A DNA stretch of 43,203 bases from Bacteroidales bacterium (GTDB lineage: Bacteria; Bacteroidota; Bacteroidia; Bacteroidales; ML635J-15): assembly GCA_027858835.1 (NCBI GenBank), contig JAQIBY010000014.1:1-43203 (forward strand), written 5' to 3'. This document shows, piece after piece, positions 34,616-43,162 of this stretch (positions are counted from its first letter, which is position 1; each line of letters starts with the position of its first letter). A program made the translations under genes and the position numbers. The notes under the pieces are model-generated. The model ran no database searches. It saw only the letters and a program-made list of their open reading frames with translations, and was not told the DNA's origin.

Positions 34616-37054
34616 CTACAGCAAATATTGCCAGTCAAAATAATACAGGAGTCTAAGCGAAACAGTGTTTGTGTATTGATTACTGAATAGATATTGCATG
34701 TTTTCTGAATAACGAGGGAATTGTAAATGCTCCGGAATAAACTCTGATGAAAATCCGTTACTTTTCCAGTTAACGCTTAAGAACGAGCCGGGCGCAAAGT
34801 TCCAGGAATATAAGATGTCGAGATTGAATGTGTTATAATTGATGTCGTCGATATTGATAGCACCGTATTCATTATTATATTCTTCTCCCAGATATCCGTC
34901 AGCATTTAACAGGGCAAAGGACAAGTAATCAACTTTTCTCCAATAGTGTCTAAGTGACAAGCTCAGGTACATTTTATTTGTAAAAACCCAATTGAAGCTA
35001 ATGTTTTGCACATAAGTTTCCACATCTCTATTTGCAAAAAGTATTTCCTGATTTGTTTGAAAAGAGGTGACATATCCGACATTGTTATAATCCAGATCAT
35101 ATTCAACACCGGTTCTGAGGTTAATTTTATCATTAATTCTGTAGCGCAAAAATGTGCGCCCGTAAAAACCGTATCGTTTTGTAAAATCTGACATTGCACC
35201 AATTTTAAAATCAAGTGCGAGTGTTTTTCGGTAATCTGTAGAAAAATAAATATCCTCACTGCTGATGCCGGGTCGTTTAAAAACACGTCCGTCGGTACGA
35301 GCTTCATAATAATCGTGAATTTCAAAAGGTTTAATATGAAGATTGTTCCAAATGCTTAAGTATTTTCGTGTTTCAGCATAGGAATATAATCCGGCATAAA
35401 CCGATTTATAGACGAAAGGTTTGTAAAGATTGCTATAATATAAACCCAGCGTATTTCGTGTTTTGTTAAATCCTCCGAATGTCTCATATTTATTATGTGA
35501 TAGTTCAATGCCCTGTTGGAAATCATTATTTGCACTAAGATATCCGAGGTCGTTTTGCTCATAATTGTCTGAAATCAGATAATTATAGTAGTTGTATTGC
35601 CATTCTCCATTAAGTTTTCCGAGTCCGCCGTAGAATTTGAACCCGTTGCTGAGACTGTCATTTGCAGAAATGCTGTCTTTAATATTACTCCAGGCGCCAT
35701 TACCGAAAATTCCGAATTTATTTTGTTTTTCCATAACGCGCCATGCAATTCCGGCAACGTTTGCGTGATATGCATTATCCGGTCTGTCAACCCGAGTATT
35801 TGTAAAGTTTAAATAGGAATTATTATTAAAGGCCTGATCGAGAACTAGGATATTGTAGTTTGCCCAGGGTTCGGTTAATATTTGCTCTGTGTCGCCGTCG
35901 GGATTAATGACTTCTGCATAAGTGTTAGCAGTAATGGCATTTAAAAACCCGACAGCTAGGTTGTTTTCTCCTCTTCCGGACAGTTTGACAGCGTTTATTA
36001 AACGGGAATATCTCGGGTTTTTAATAATTTGGTATCCTTGAATGCCCAGATTCTGGATTTCATTATACTTTTCAGGGATTTTTCCAATGCGGCGTGAATA
36101 AAATAAGTTAGCTTTCTGAAAGAGTTCGGTTCCTTCTGTAAAAAATGGACGATTTTCATCGTAATATGTTTCAAACGGAGTTAAGTTTAACTCTAAATCA
36201 TCCGATTTGACTTGTGAAAAGTCGGGAATTAGTGTCAAATCCAATGTGTGACTTTTACTTAATCCCAATTTCATATCTAATCCACCACCGAAACCATATG
36301 TCCAATCGTTTGAGTTTTCGTGTTTTGTGATATTTCCTGTTAAATAGGGGTAAAGTGCGAGTCGTACCGGTGGATTCAGATTTTTCAGATTGGTAATTGC
36401 ACCCATTTGTTCGGAGCGATTTCCTTTGGTTTGATCCACCGCTTGCCAACTTGTTGTTTCGCGGGTTCGCCGAATTTGTCGCCAAAAGTTTACAGCCCAT
36501 GATTGCTCGGGTTTTTCGGGAAAGCGGATTGCAGAATAAGGGATTTTAATTTCTATAGTCCAGCCTTCGTCATGAATGTTTACTTCGCTTTCCCAAACCG
36601 CATCCCAGTTATAATCCTCATTACCGTCAGATATGCGAACATCGGTTTGAACATTGGAAGCTGTTACCTTGAATTCGTACATGTTTAAGCCGTCGTTATT
36701 GGGATTCAGGCTTATCCAAAATAAATCGGTATTTCCATTGTCAACATCTCGCCGTGTAAATTCTTTAAGAATTTTATCTGGCGTGGTATCATAAAGCACC
36801 GCTGCTACATATATTGCTTTATTGTCGTAAAGTAGTTTTATTTCAGTGTTGAAATTTGGGGTTTCGCCAAAATTTGGTTCGTAAATTATAAAATTTCCCG
36901 TCGAATTTGCTTGTTTCCAGGAGGTTTCGTTTAGTTTGCCGTCAATTTGAATTTTTTCTTCAGTTCGGAAAGCCTTAAGTTCTCGGTTTTGCGAAAACCC
37001 GGCGAATCCCATGAGGATTAATAAACTACTGATGATGATTTTAATGTTATTCAC
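34616..37054 (-). CDS. DUF5916 outer-membrane-type protein with CBM9-like N-terminal domain
   Basis: The 812-aa protein begins with a signal peptide (IKIIISSLLILMGFAGFSQ). A carbohydrate-binding family 9-like domain spans about residues 25-225 (KIQIDGKLNETSWKQA, NGNTDLFWISLNPNNDGLNMYEFKV, GWTIEIKIPYSAIRF). The rest (about 230-812) is the DUF5916 region, with alternating amphipathic strands and aromatic turns, ending in aromatic Y-F-D-W-Q-Y-L-L as in an outer-membrane beta-barrel. Function is unknown and a ligand-binding outer-membrane protein is inferred. No SusC/SusD or TonB-plug features are present. It is a single minus-strand gene, convergent with the M23 peptidase. Confidence 0.9.
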   Translation of the reverse strand: MNNIKIIISSLLILMGFAGFSQNRELKAFRTEEKIQIDGKLNETSWKQANSTGNFIIYEPNFGETPNFNTEIKLLYDNKAIYVAAVLYDTTPDKILKEFTRRDVDNGNTDLFWISLNPNNDGLNMYEFKVTASNVQTDVRISDGNEDYNWDAVWESEVNIHDEGWTIEIKIPYSAIRFPEKPEQSWAVNFWRQIRRTRETTSWQAVDQTKGNRSEQMGAITNLKNLNPPVRLALYPYLTGNITKHENSNDWTYGFGGGLDMKLGLSKSHTLDLTLIPDFSQVKSDDLELNLTPFETYYDENRPFFTEGTELFQKANLFYSRRIGKIPEKYNEIQNLGIQGYQIIKNPRYSRLINAVKLSGRGENNLAVGFLNAITANTYAEVINPDGDTEQILTEPWANYNILVLDQAFNNNSYLNFTNTRVDRPDNAYHANVAGIAWRVMEKQNKFGIFGNGAWSNIKDSISANDSLSNGFKFYGGLGKLNGEWQYNYYNYLISDNYEQNDLGYLSANNDFQQGIELSHNKYETFGGFNKTRNTLGLYYSNLYKPFVYKSVYAGLYSYAETRKYLSIWNNLHIKPFEIHDYYEARTDGRVFKRPGISSEDIYFSTDYRKTLALDFKIGAMSDFTKRYGFYGRTFLRYRINDKINLRTGVEYDLDYNNVGYVTSFQTNQEILFANRDVETYVQNISFNWVFTNKMYLSLSLRHYWRKVDYLSFALLNADGYLGEEYNNEYGAINIDDINYNTFNLDILYSWNFAPGSFLSVNWKSNGFSSEFIPEHLQFPRYSENMQYLFSNQYTNTVSLRLLYYFDWQYLL

Positions 37055-37125
37055 AATTTATTTTAACTGTTTAAATTCAAATCTTTTTCAAAAATGCGAA
37101 AATAGTGAATAAAAACTTGATAATC

Positions 37126-37150
37126 TTCTAAAAATTTATCAATTTTAGAA
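37126..37150. repeat. Inverted repeat upstream of the MIF-like gene
   Basis: TTCTAAAA (37126-37133) and TTTTAGAA (37143-37150) are perfect 8-bp arms with a 9-nt spacer, 21 nt before the ATG at 37172. It could be an operator, but the sequence is A/T-rich, so the weight is modest. Confidence 0.35.
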
Positions 37151-37171
37151 TCTGATCAAAGCCATAAATGT

Positions 37172-37516
37172 ATGCCGTATTTTAAAATAGAGACGAATCG
37201 TAAAGTTCCGTATCGTGTACAGTTTACTAAGTCAGCAAGTTATTTATTAAGTGAATTGCTTAATAAGCCTGAAAAATTTGTGATGATTTCCATGCATGAT
37301 GAGCATGAAATTCGTTTTGGCGGGAGTACTGAACCGGCTGCATATATTCAGATAAAAAGCATTGGGCTTCCGGATGATTGCGATGAATTTATGCTTTTGG
37401 TGACGAGTTTTATCGAGGAAAATCTGAGTATTCCTCGTGATCGGATTTATATCGAATGTGAAAATCTGGATTGCAATCGCTTTGCATGGAATGGCCAGAG
37501 TTTTGCAAAGCGTTAG
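37172..37516 (+). CDS. MIF (macrophage migration inhibitory factor)-family tautomerase homologue
   Basis: The 114-aa protein aligns along its whole length with the MIF/D-dopachrome tautomerase family. Pro2 becomes the N-terminal catalytic Pro once Met is removed. Lys32, FGGSTEPAA (49-57), the KSIG segment (62-65) and the end IPRDRIYIECENLD...FAWNGQSFA match characteristic MIF segments. Tyr93 matches MIF Tyr95, while the MIF Asn97 position is Glu95 and the CxxC redox motif is absent. MIF-type proteins form trimers that tautomerise phenylpyruvate-like substrates. The physiological role in a free-living bacterium is unclear. There is no signal peptide. The gene stands alone, divergent from the DUF5916 gene and convergent with the MORN gene. 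Confidence 0.85.
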   Translation: MPYFKIETNRKVPYRVQFTKSASYLLSELLNKPEKFVMISMHDEHEIRFGGSTEPAAYIQIKSIGLPDDCDEFMLLVTSFIEENLSIPRDRIYIECENLDCNRFAWNGQSFAKR

Positions 37517-37599
37517 TCTGAAACGAAAAATCTATTAGAATTTAAGCAGTCAGTTTGCCGTTTAATAAGTTATCAGGCGGGTGTTGAAGGGAAAATTAA

Positions 37600-38067
37600 C
37601 TAATTGTAAGTTTGCTCTGAGCTTACTTCTCCATCCGGATTATACATTTTCCAAGTCCCGGTTTTTTCACCTTTGTCGTAAAACATTTCAGTACGAAGAT
37701 TACCTTCGCTGTCAAAAATTTCCCAATGCCCGTCTTTTTTGTTTTTGGAATAATATGCTCTTGCTTTTAGCGTGCCATCTTCGAGATAGCTTAACCATTC
37801 GCCGTGCATCCGACCTTGTTCGTAGCTTCGAATTTCCTGAATTTGTCCATTTGGATAATACAAGGTGGACTTTCCGTCCGCTTCGCCGTCTTTAATGCGC
37901 ATTTCAATTTTTATTTGTCCGTCATCGTAGAATTCTACGTAATCGCCGGTATAGAGCATTTGATTTGCATCATAATAAAGCCCGTCTTCTGATTTTTGAA
38001 GTTGCGCCGCAGCTTGAAATGATAAAAATAGCGCAGCAATTAAGAGTATTGTAAAGCGATTTTTCAT
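37600..38067 (-). CDS. Secreted MORN-repeat protein
   Basis: The 155-aa protein has a signal peptide (MKNRFTILLIAALFLSFQAAAQ). About five MORN-type units follow, with the pattern YYxxGxIxxExxYxxGxxxGxWxxY, for example YYPNGQIQEIRSYEQGRMHGEWLSY and DSEGNLRTEMFYDKGEKTGTWKMY. Such proteins are often automatically named YwqK-type antitoxins. No toxin gene is next to it, so I do not use that label. The repeats may bind lipid or protein at the envelope. The function is unknown. Confidence 0.82.
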   Translation of the reverse strand: MKNRFTILLIAALFLSFQAAAQLQKSEDGLYYDANQMLYTGDYVEFYDDGQIKIEMRIKDGEADGKSTLYYPNGQIQEIRSYEQGRMHGEWLSYLEDGTLKARAYYSKNKKDGHWEIFDSEGNLRTEMFYDKGEKTGTWKMYNPDGEVSSEQTYN

Positions 38068-38094
38068 GATGAAGTTTTTCTAATATGCGGCAAA

Positions 38095-38128
38095 AGCCAT
38101 TCCAGAGTTTTATTTTTTTGGAATGGCT
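38095..38128 (-). terminator. Terminator of the CarboxypepD_reg gene
   Basis: AGCCATTCCA (38095-38104) and TGGAATGGCT (38119-38128) form a perfect 10-bp stem with a 14-nt loop. On the minus strand it is followed by TTTTG. It lies 33 nt past the stop of the gene at 38162 and upstream of the MORN gene. Confidence 0.65.
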
Positions 38129-38161
38129 AATGTAATCATTTTAAATTTTATTTTCCCGAAA

Positions 38162-38518
38162 TTATAAGTTTTTCAACTGAATTTGCAGGGTTTTTATTCC
38201 AGAAGACTCACAATTAATATTTTCAAACATTGCGTTTTCATAAGAAATGTAAGATGTTTGAATTTGATATTTTCCTGGTTTTACATTTTGAAAAACAAAA
38301 TTTCCATCGAAATCCGTATAAGTTTCGCTACCGTTGTTTAAGCGAACAGTTACACCTGTTAATGCATCACCGGTTGTTTTATCAATAATTTGACCTTTAA
38401 TCATACTGGTGACAGATACGTTTTGTTCTGTCTCCGGTTGGTTGTCGCCTTCTTTGTCTAGGTGAGCAAAACTCGAAAGACTTAATACTAAACTGATGAT
38501 GATTGCAAATAATTTCAT
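38162..38518 (-). CDS. Small secreted CarboxypepD_reg-like domain protein
   Basis: The 118-aa protein consists of a signal peptide (MKLFAIIISLVLSLSSFA), a short linker and one carboxypeptidase-regulatory-like beta-sandwich domain: IKGQIIDKTTGDALTGVTVRLNNGSETYTDFDGNFVFQNVKPGKYQI. This domain usually forms the N terminus of SusC-type TonB-dependent transporters or of T9SS proteins. Here it stands alone with no barrel or peptidase, and no adjoining frame suggests a truncated gene. The role is unknown. A TACTTTTG element lies 22 nt upstream and a terminator follows. Confidence 0.85.
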   Translation of the reverse strand: MKLFAIIISLVLSLSSFAHLDKEGDNQPETEQNVSVTSMIKGQIIDKTTGDALTGVTVRLNNGSETYTDFDGNFVFQNVKPGKYQIQTSYISYENAMFENINCESSGIKTLQIQLKNL

Positions 38519-38875
38519 AATTTATCGTTTTCGTTCAGGACAAAAGTACAATCCCAATTTTGTGTGATTATGAAGTAAATGTTACCTTATTGTTAAGCAT
38601 TTTAATGTTGACAGGTACTGCGGATTCTTGTTTTTATTTTCATTGATAAAATATGCAGTTTTTCATCCGGATTAAATGTTAACAACTTCTTTATTTTGGA
38701 TAAAAAACTTCTGCTAAAATAATTTAAGCACAACTTAAAATGCAGAGATACAGGATGGTATAAGTGCGTTGTGGAATTGACTTAATTCACAATCTATCGT
38801 TTAAAAAAAGCTCTAGCCTACAACTAAATTCTTAGTAAATTGCCGGATAAAACGAATAAACAAAAAAGCCTTATC
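38519..38875. other. 357-nt divergent intergenic region
   Basis: This separates the CarboxypepD_reg gene (minus) from the Ig-repeat protein (plus). It holds a candidate minus-strand promoter element (38541-38548) and an imperfect dyad at 38769-38792, TTGTGGAATT with AATTCACAA, where one G is bulged. I see no gene and no clear TAnnTTTG box for the plus-strand gene. Confidence 0.55.
38541..38548 (-). promoter_or_regulatory. Candidate -7 promoter element for the CarboxypepD_reg gene
   Basis: On the minus strand this reads TACTTTTG, matching TAnnTTTG, 22 nt before the ATG at 38518. No -33 element is seen at the usual spacing. Confidence 0.4.
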
Positions 38876-41800
38876 ATGAAATTACATTTTCTCACGATTG
38901 CTATCGCATTTTTACTGCCGCTTACTATCTTGGCGCAAGCACCGCAAATTACTACACAACCCGGGAATAAGCTATTCTGTGTTGATAGTTACGGAGCCCT
39001 ACAAACCGAAGCGACCGGAGCTGTACCTATAAGCTATCAATGGTATCACAATGAGCTGCCAATTACAGGTGCAACAAGCGAAAGTTTGGTTTTTGATCCG
39101 GTTGAGCTTACGGATGAAGGGGAATATTATTGTGAGGTGAGTAATGCAGAAGGAACTGAAACTTCTGATACTGCACAAGTGCTTGTTTTCACAGGTGTCC
39201 CACAGGTTGCAACATTAAGCTCAGGAGGAGATTTTTGCGAGGGCAGCGATCAAATATTATCCGTTACTGTCACAGAAAATCCTACAAATTTTGCTTGGTA
39301 TAAAGATGATGAATTTATCGCCGGAGCCTATGGCCCTTCAATTTCATTAAACGACCTGTCAATTGCAGATGCCGGTGTGTATTATTGTGAATTGAACAAT
39401 GCTTGTGGTACGATACAAACAGATGATATTGCTGTAAATTTCGTAGAAACAGTTTCCATTACATCACAACCGGTTGGACAAACAGTTTGCGAGAGTGATG
39501 ATGCCATTTACACAATTGAAGCAGACGGTTCATATTTAGAATATCAGTGGTTTGATAATGGACTTGAAATTCCCGGCGAAATCAATGCGCAATTTACCGT
39601 TGAAAACGTTCAAACTGACAATAGTAGCAGTTATCATTGTGTCGTTTCAAATATGTGTAACAGTGTTCAATCCAATGCTGTTGGAATGACTGTGCACACT
39701 TATCCACTTGTCACAGCTCATCCAAACGATGCATCTGAATGTCTTGGAGAATCAGTGATTTTAACAAGCACAGCAAGTGGAACACCAACAATTAACGGAC
39801 AGTGGTTTGTAAATGGACAGGCAGTAAGCGATTCTGTATTTTCCACACTTACCGTGGATTTTGAGACTACTGACACTTTATTCGTTTATCATGCCTTTAC
39901 AAATGGATGTGGAACGGTAAATTCAGATTCTGCTGCACTTGTTTCGATTTTAGCTCCCATGATTACTGTACAACCGCTTGATACTGCGGGATGTCTGGGT
40001 GATGATGCTTCTCTCAGAGTAAAAGTTGTAGGAACAGAGCCCTTTAATTATCAATGGCAATTAAACGGAGCAGATGTAAATGGTTCTACATACAGTGGGG
40101 CTAATGATTTTGAGCTATTTATTTCCGGCGTAAATGAAGGACATGAGGGAACCTATACCTGTATTATTTCTAATGAATGTGGACAGATAATATCTAATCC
40201 AGCTGAGTTAGATGTTGTTTTACCTCCGAATATTGTATCCCAACCTAATGAAATTACTATCTGTGAAGGAGATACTGCAAATTTTGAAATGATTTTACAG
40301 GGAACTGAGCCCTTTGAATTTGCATGGATGAATCCCGGTTCTGATGATGTAATTAACACAACACAAAATTATACCATCAATGGAGTTCAACCTGAAGATG
40401 ATAATGATTACTACTGTGTTGTTTCTAACGTTTGCGCAGACGTTTCAACCGACATAGTGAGTTTAAATGTGAAAACATTACCGGAATTTGTGTTACAACC
40501 GGAGGACCTTGATGCTTGCCATGGAGATTCTGTTGCCTTAGAAGTATCTGTGACAGGAACCAGTCCAATGGATCTATTGTGGTTCCGAAATGAAGGTGCA
40601 ATTACCGGAGCAGAAGATAGTGTTTTGATATTTGACCCGGCAGAAACATTAGAAACCGGATATTTTTTCTGTGTTGCAATGAATGAATGTGGAATAGCTG
40701 AAAGTGATGAAGTGTCTGTAAACATTGGGACTGCACCTGCGATAACCTGGCAGCCATCTGACCAAAGTTTGTGCGAAAATGAAACATTGACATTGTATTC
40801 CAGTGCCAGTGGTGAAAATGTCTTTTATCAATGGTTTAATAATGATGAAGAAATTCCCGGACAAAATGATACCATTCTTTTAATTCCTGCAGTGGACGAC
40901 GTAATGGCCGGAGGATTTTATTTCCAAGCATATAATGGTTGTGCGTCCGTTAATTCCGATGTTGTAACTGTAGATATTGACCCCGCACCTGAATTCGACC
41001 TTGGTGAAGATCAGCATCTTTGTGATGGAGAAAGCCTCATTTTAAGTACTGATGTGCTTGCACAATCCTATAGCTGGAATGAAGGGCTGAGTACTGCTGC
41101 AAGTTATGAGGTCAATTCAACCGGTGAATACACACTTGCTGCTATTGGTGATAATGGCTGTACCGGATACGACACCGTTTATATTGAATTTCATCCTTAT
41201 CATACCGTAATTCTTGGTGATGATTTATCGAATTGTGGTTCATTGACATTGGATGTTGGTGAAGGAGCATACAGTTATCAATGGAATACCAGCAGCACAG
41301 AGCCAAGCATTGAAGTCACAGAATCTGGAACCTATTATTGCACTACTGAAGGGGATGCTTTTGGCTGTATTTCCAGCGATACTGTGGAAATCGAAATTCT
41401 CACCGTTCCTGTGATTGATTTGGGTAATGATCATACCATTGCACGCGATTCATCCGTTACTTTAAGTGTTGATGAAGAATTCTTATCGTATTACTGGAGC
41501 AACGGAACCAATCTGCATGAGGCAGTTTATACTGGCGATTATCTTGGTGCAGGAACGCATGTAGCATGGGTTATGATAACTGCAGAAAATGGTTGTGCTA
41601 CTAGTGATACTATTCAAATCATTGTGTTGCAAGGTGAATCTGTCGGACAAATCCGAAAAGGAGAGATGGTTTCCATTTATCCAAATCCTGCAAAAGAAAC
41701 AGTAACATTTGAATTTGATTTGCAAGAATCGCTTGTTAAATTTGATGTGTTGGATGTCAACGGACGTGTTGTGCTTTCTGTTAACGAAAATCAATATAAA

Positions 41801-41902
41801 GGAATGCGTAATATTGATTTAAATGCATTGCAATCCGGTTTATATATTATTAATTTGCAAACAAAAAGTCGGAGTATAAATTATCGCTTGATCAAAGAAT
41901 AA
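38876..41902 (+). CDS. T9SS-secreted protein with tandem Ig-like domains
   Basis: The 1008-aa protein starts with a signal peptide (MKLHFLTIAIAFLLPLTILAQ). I chose this ATG over a TTG 12 codons upstream. About eight immunoglobulin-like domains of roughly 85 aa follow, each with a Cys near the start, a central W (YQWYHN, FAWYKD, YQWFDN) and a YYCxVSNxCG-type strand. Three shorter beta-sandwich modules then begin with DLGxD-type strands. The C terminus (about 931-1008) is a type A T9SS sorting domain with SIYPNPAKE and SGLYIINLQT. The protein should cross the outer membrane by type IX secretion and act as a surface or adhesive protein. The ftsX ATG lies only 4 nt after its stop. Confidence 0.93.
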   Translation: MKLHFLTIAIAFLLPLTILAQAPQITTQPGNKLFCVDSYGALQTEATGAVPISYQWYHNELPITGATSESLVFDPVELTDEGEYYCEVSNAEGTETSDTAQVLVFTGVPQVATLSSGGDFCEGSDQILSVTVTENPTNFAWYKDDEFIAGAYGPSISLNDLSIADAGVYYCELNNACGTIQTDDIAVNFVETVSITSQPVGQTVCESDDAIYTIEADGSYLEYQWFDNGLEIPGEINAQFTVENVQTDNSSSYHCVVSNMCNSVQSNAVGMTVHTYPLVTAHPNDASECLGESVILTSTASGTPTINGQWFVNGQAVSDSVFSTLTVDFETTDTLFVYHAFTNGCGTVNSDSAALVSILAPMITVQPLDTAGCLGDDASLRVKVVGTEPFNYQWQLNGADVNGSTYSGANDFELFISGVNEGHEGTYTCIISNECGQIISNPAELDVVLPPNIVSQPNEITICEGDTANFEMILQGTEPFEFAWMNPGSDDVINTTQNYTINGVQPEDDNDYYCVVSNVCADVSTDIVSLNVKTLPEFVLQPEDLDACHGDSVALEVSVTGTSPMDLLWFRNEGAITGAEDSVLIFDPAETLETGYFFCVAMNECGIAESDEVSVNIGTAPAITWQPSDQSLCENETLTLYSSASGENVFYQWFNNDEEIPGQNDTILLIPAVDDVMAGGFYFQAYNGCASVNSDVVTVDIDPAPEFDLGEDQHLCDGESLILSTDVLAQSYSWNEGLSTAASYEVNSTGEYTLAAIGDNGCTGYDTVYIEFHPYHTVILGDDLSNCGSLTLDVGEGAYSYQWNTSSTEPSIEVTESGTYYCTTEGDAFGCISSDTVEIEILTVPVIDLGNDHTIARDSSVTLSVDEEFLSYYWSNGTNLHEAVYTGDYLGAGTHVAWVMITAENGCATSDTIQIIVLQGESVGQIRKGEMVSIYPNPAKETVTFEFDLQESLVKFDVLDVNGRVVLSVNENQYKGMRNIDLNALQSGLYIINLQTKSRSINYRLIKE

Positions 41903-41906
41903 TAAT

Positions 41907-42794
41907 ATGGCAAAAAGACCAAAAGAAAGAAAACTTTTTAAAAGTCGGATACGTGGTTCCTTTATCACCACTACACTGAGCATGACATTGGTGTTGTTTT
42001 TACTTGGGATTGTCGGCTATCTTTTCCTTAATGCCCAACTATTATCAGAGCATGTCAGAGAAAATATCTGCTTTAGCGTTCGTTTGCAGGAAGATGCCCG
42101 TGAGCCGGATGTAATCGCATTTAAGAAAAATCTTGATAAGTTGAGTTTTGTCCGATATACCGAGTATATCCCGAAAGATAAGGCCGCAGAAAATCTGGTG
42201 GAGGATTTGGGTGAAGATTTCATGGATATCCTAGACGAAAATCCCTTATGGAGCTCAATTGACTTGTATCTGGAGGCTAATTATGCAAACCCCGACTCCG
42301 TTGAGGTCATTGAAAAACGAATTCGACAATACGAAAATTTGGTCGAGGATGTTTCTTATCAAAAGGATTTGCTCTATGCTGTTAATAAAAACATTCGAAA
42401 TATTTCGTTTGTTTTTCTCGGATTTGCCGTGTTGTTAATTCTTATCTCATTCGCATTAATTAATAACACTATTCGCCTGATGGTGTATTCGAAGCGATTT
42501 TTAATTCGCACCATGCGATTGGTGGGAGCGGCAAAACCATTCATTCGAAGGCCATTTGTTTGGTCGGGTGTGTGGCAAGGTGTGCTCGCTGCAATAATTG
42601 CCAGTGCAATGCTTGCCGGCTTAATTGATTTGTTTAATAAAGAGTTTGCAGATGTTATCAGCTTAAGCGAATTGAGTATCGTAATCCCTTTATTTGTGAT
42701 TGTGTTAGGTTTAGGCGTAATTATTTCGTATATTTCGACCCTTTTTTCAGTCAATAAATATTTGAGAATTAAATCTGAAAACTTGTATTATTAG
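41907..42794 (+). CDS. ftsX: Cell division protein FtsX
   Basis: The 295-aa protein has the FtsX plan: a short basic cytoplasmic N terminus, TM1 (TLVLFLLGIVGYLFLNA), a periplasmic domain at about 45-165 (VRENICFSVRLQEDA, SSIDLYLEANYAN), then three C-terminal helices with RLVGAAKPFIRRPFVWSGVWQG between TM2 and TM3. With the ATPase FtsE, FtsX couples division to activation of peptidoglycan hydrolases. ftsE is not in this window, which is common in Bacteroidota. It sits 4 nt after the T9SS Ig-repeat gene and 2 nt before the DUF3098 gene. Confidence 0.95.
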   Translation: MAKRPKERKLFKSRIRGSFITTTLSMTLVLFLLGIVGYLFLNAQLLSEHVRENICFSVRLQEDAREPDVIAFKKNLDKLSFVRYTEYIPKDKAAENLVEDLGEDFMDILDENPLWSSIDLYLEANYANPDSVEVIEKRIRQYENLVEDVSYQKDLLYAVNKNIRNISFVFLGFAVLLILISFALINNTIRLMVYSKRFLIRTMRLVGAAKPFIRRPFVWSGVWQGVLAAIIASAMLAGLIDLFNKEFADVISLSELSIVIPLFVIVLGLGVIISYISTLFSVNKYLRIKSENLYY

Positions 42795-42796
42795 CC

Positions 42797-43078
42797 ATGA
42801 ATACACAAAAAAAGAAAAAAGACACTCAGAAACCGGTTTTTGCTTTTGATAAGCAGAACTACATTCTCATGATTGTAGGGTTTGTTATCATTGTATTGGG
42901 ATATATTTTAATGTCAGGTGGCGCAGCTGATGACCCTGCAGTTTTCAGCGATGCTATTTTTAATTTCCGACGGATAACCCTTGCACCCATTCTTATTGTA
43001 ATAGGTTTTGGCATAGAGATTTATGCGATATTAAAAAAACCTACAAGTAAAGAAATGTCTGAAAATTCAGAACAATAA
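42797..43078 (+). CDS. DUF3098 membrane protein
   Basis: The 93-aa protein has a Lys-rich N terminus, then FAFDKQNYILMIVGFVIIVLGYILMSGG (TM1) and RITLAPILIVIGFGIEIYAIL (TM2), the pattern of DUF3098. Members usually follow ftsX in Bacteroidota, as here with a 2-nt gap. The function is unknown, though its genomic link suggests a division or envelope role. The undecaprenyl-diphosphatase gene that often comes next is not evident in the remaining sequence. Confidence 0.9.
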   Translation: MNTQKKKKDTQKPVFAFDKQNYILMIVGFVIIVLGYILMSGGAADDPAVFSDAIFNFRRITLAPILIVIGFGIEIYAILKKPTSKEMSENSEQ

Positions 43079-43099
43079 TTTCTGATGGGGACTTCTATA

Positions 43100-43122
43100 A
43101 TTTAACTCATTGTCAGTTAAAT
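43100..43122. repeat. Inverted repeat overlapping a candidate -33 box
   Basis: ATTTAACT (43100-43107) and AGTTAAAT (43115-43122) are perfect 8-bp arms with a 7-nt spacer. The spacer contains the TTG at 43110-43112 that serves as the -33 box of the candidate promoter ending at 43139. This placement fits a repressor operator. A weak terminator for the DUF3098 gene is the alternative, but no T run follows. Confidence 0.45.
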
Positions 43123-43139
43123 AATTATACCTATATTTG
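43110..43139 (+). promoter_or_regulatory. Bacteroidota-type promoter for the gene at the right edge
   Basis: TTG (43110-43112) and TATATTTG (43132-43139) are separated by 19 nt, matching the consensus spacing. The -7 box ends 23 nt before the ATG at 43163. Confidence 0.6.
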
Positions 43140-43162
43140 GGCATAAATAAATACAAAATAAA

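Noticed and set aside
37600-38067. Toxin-antitoxin reading of the MORN-repeat protein (YwqK-type antitoxin)
   Set aside because: It has a signal peptide and no toxin-like neighbour. The label comes from an over-broad family name.
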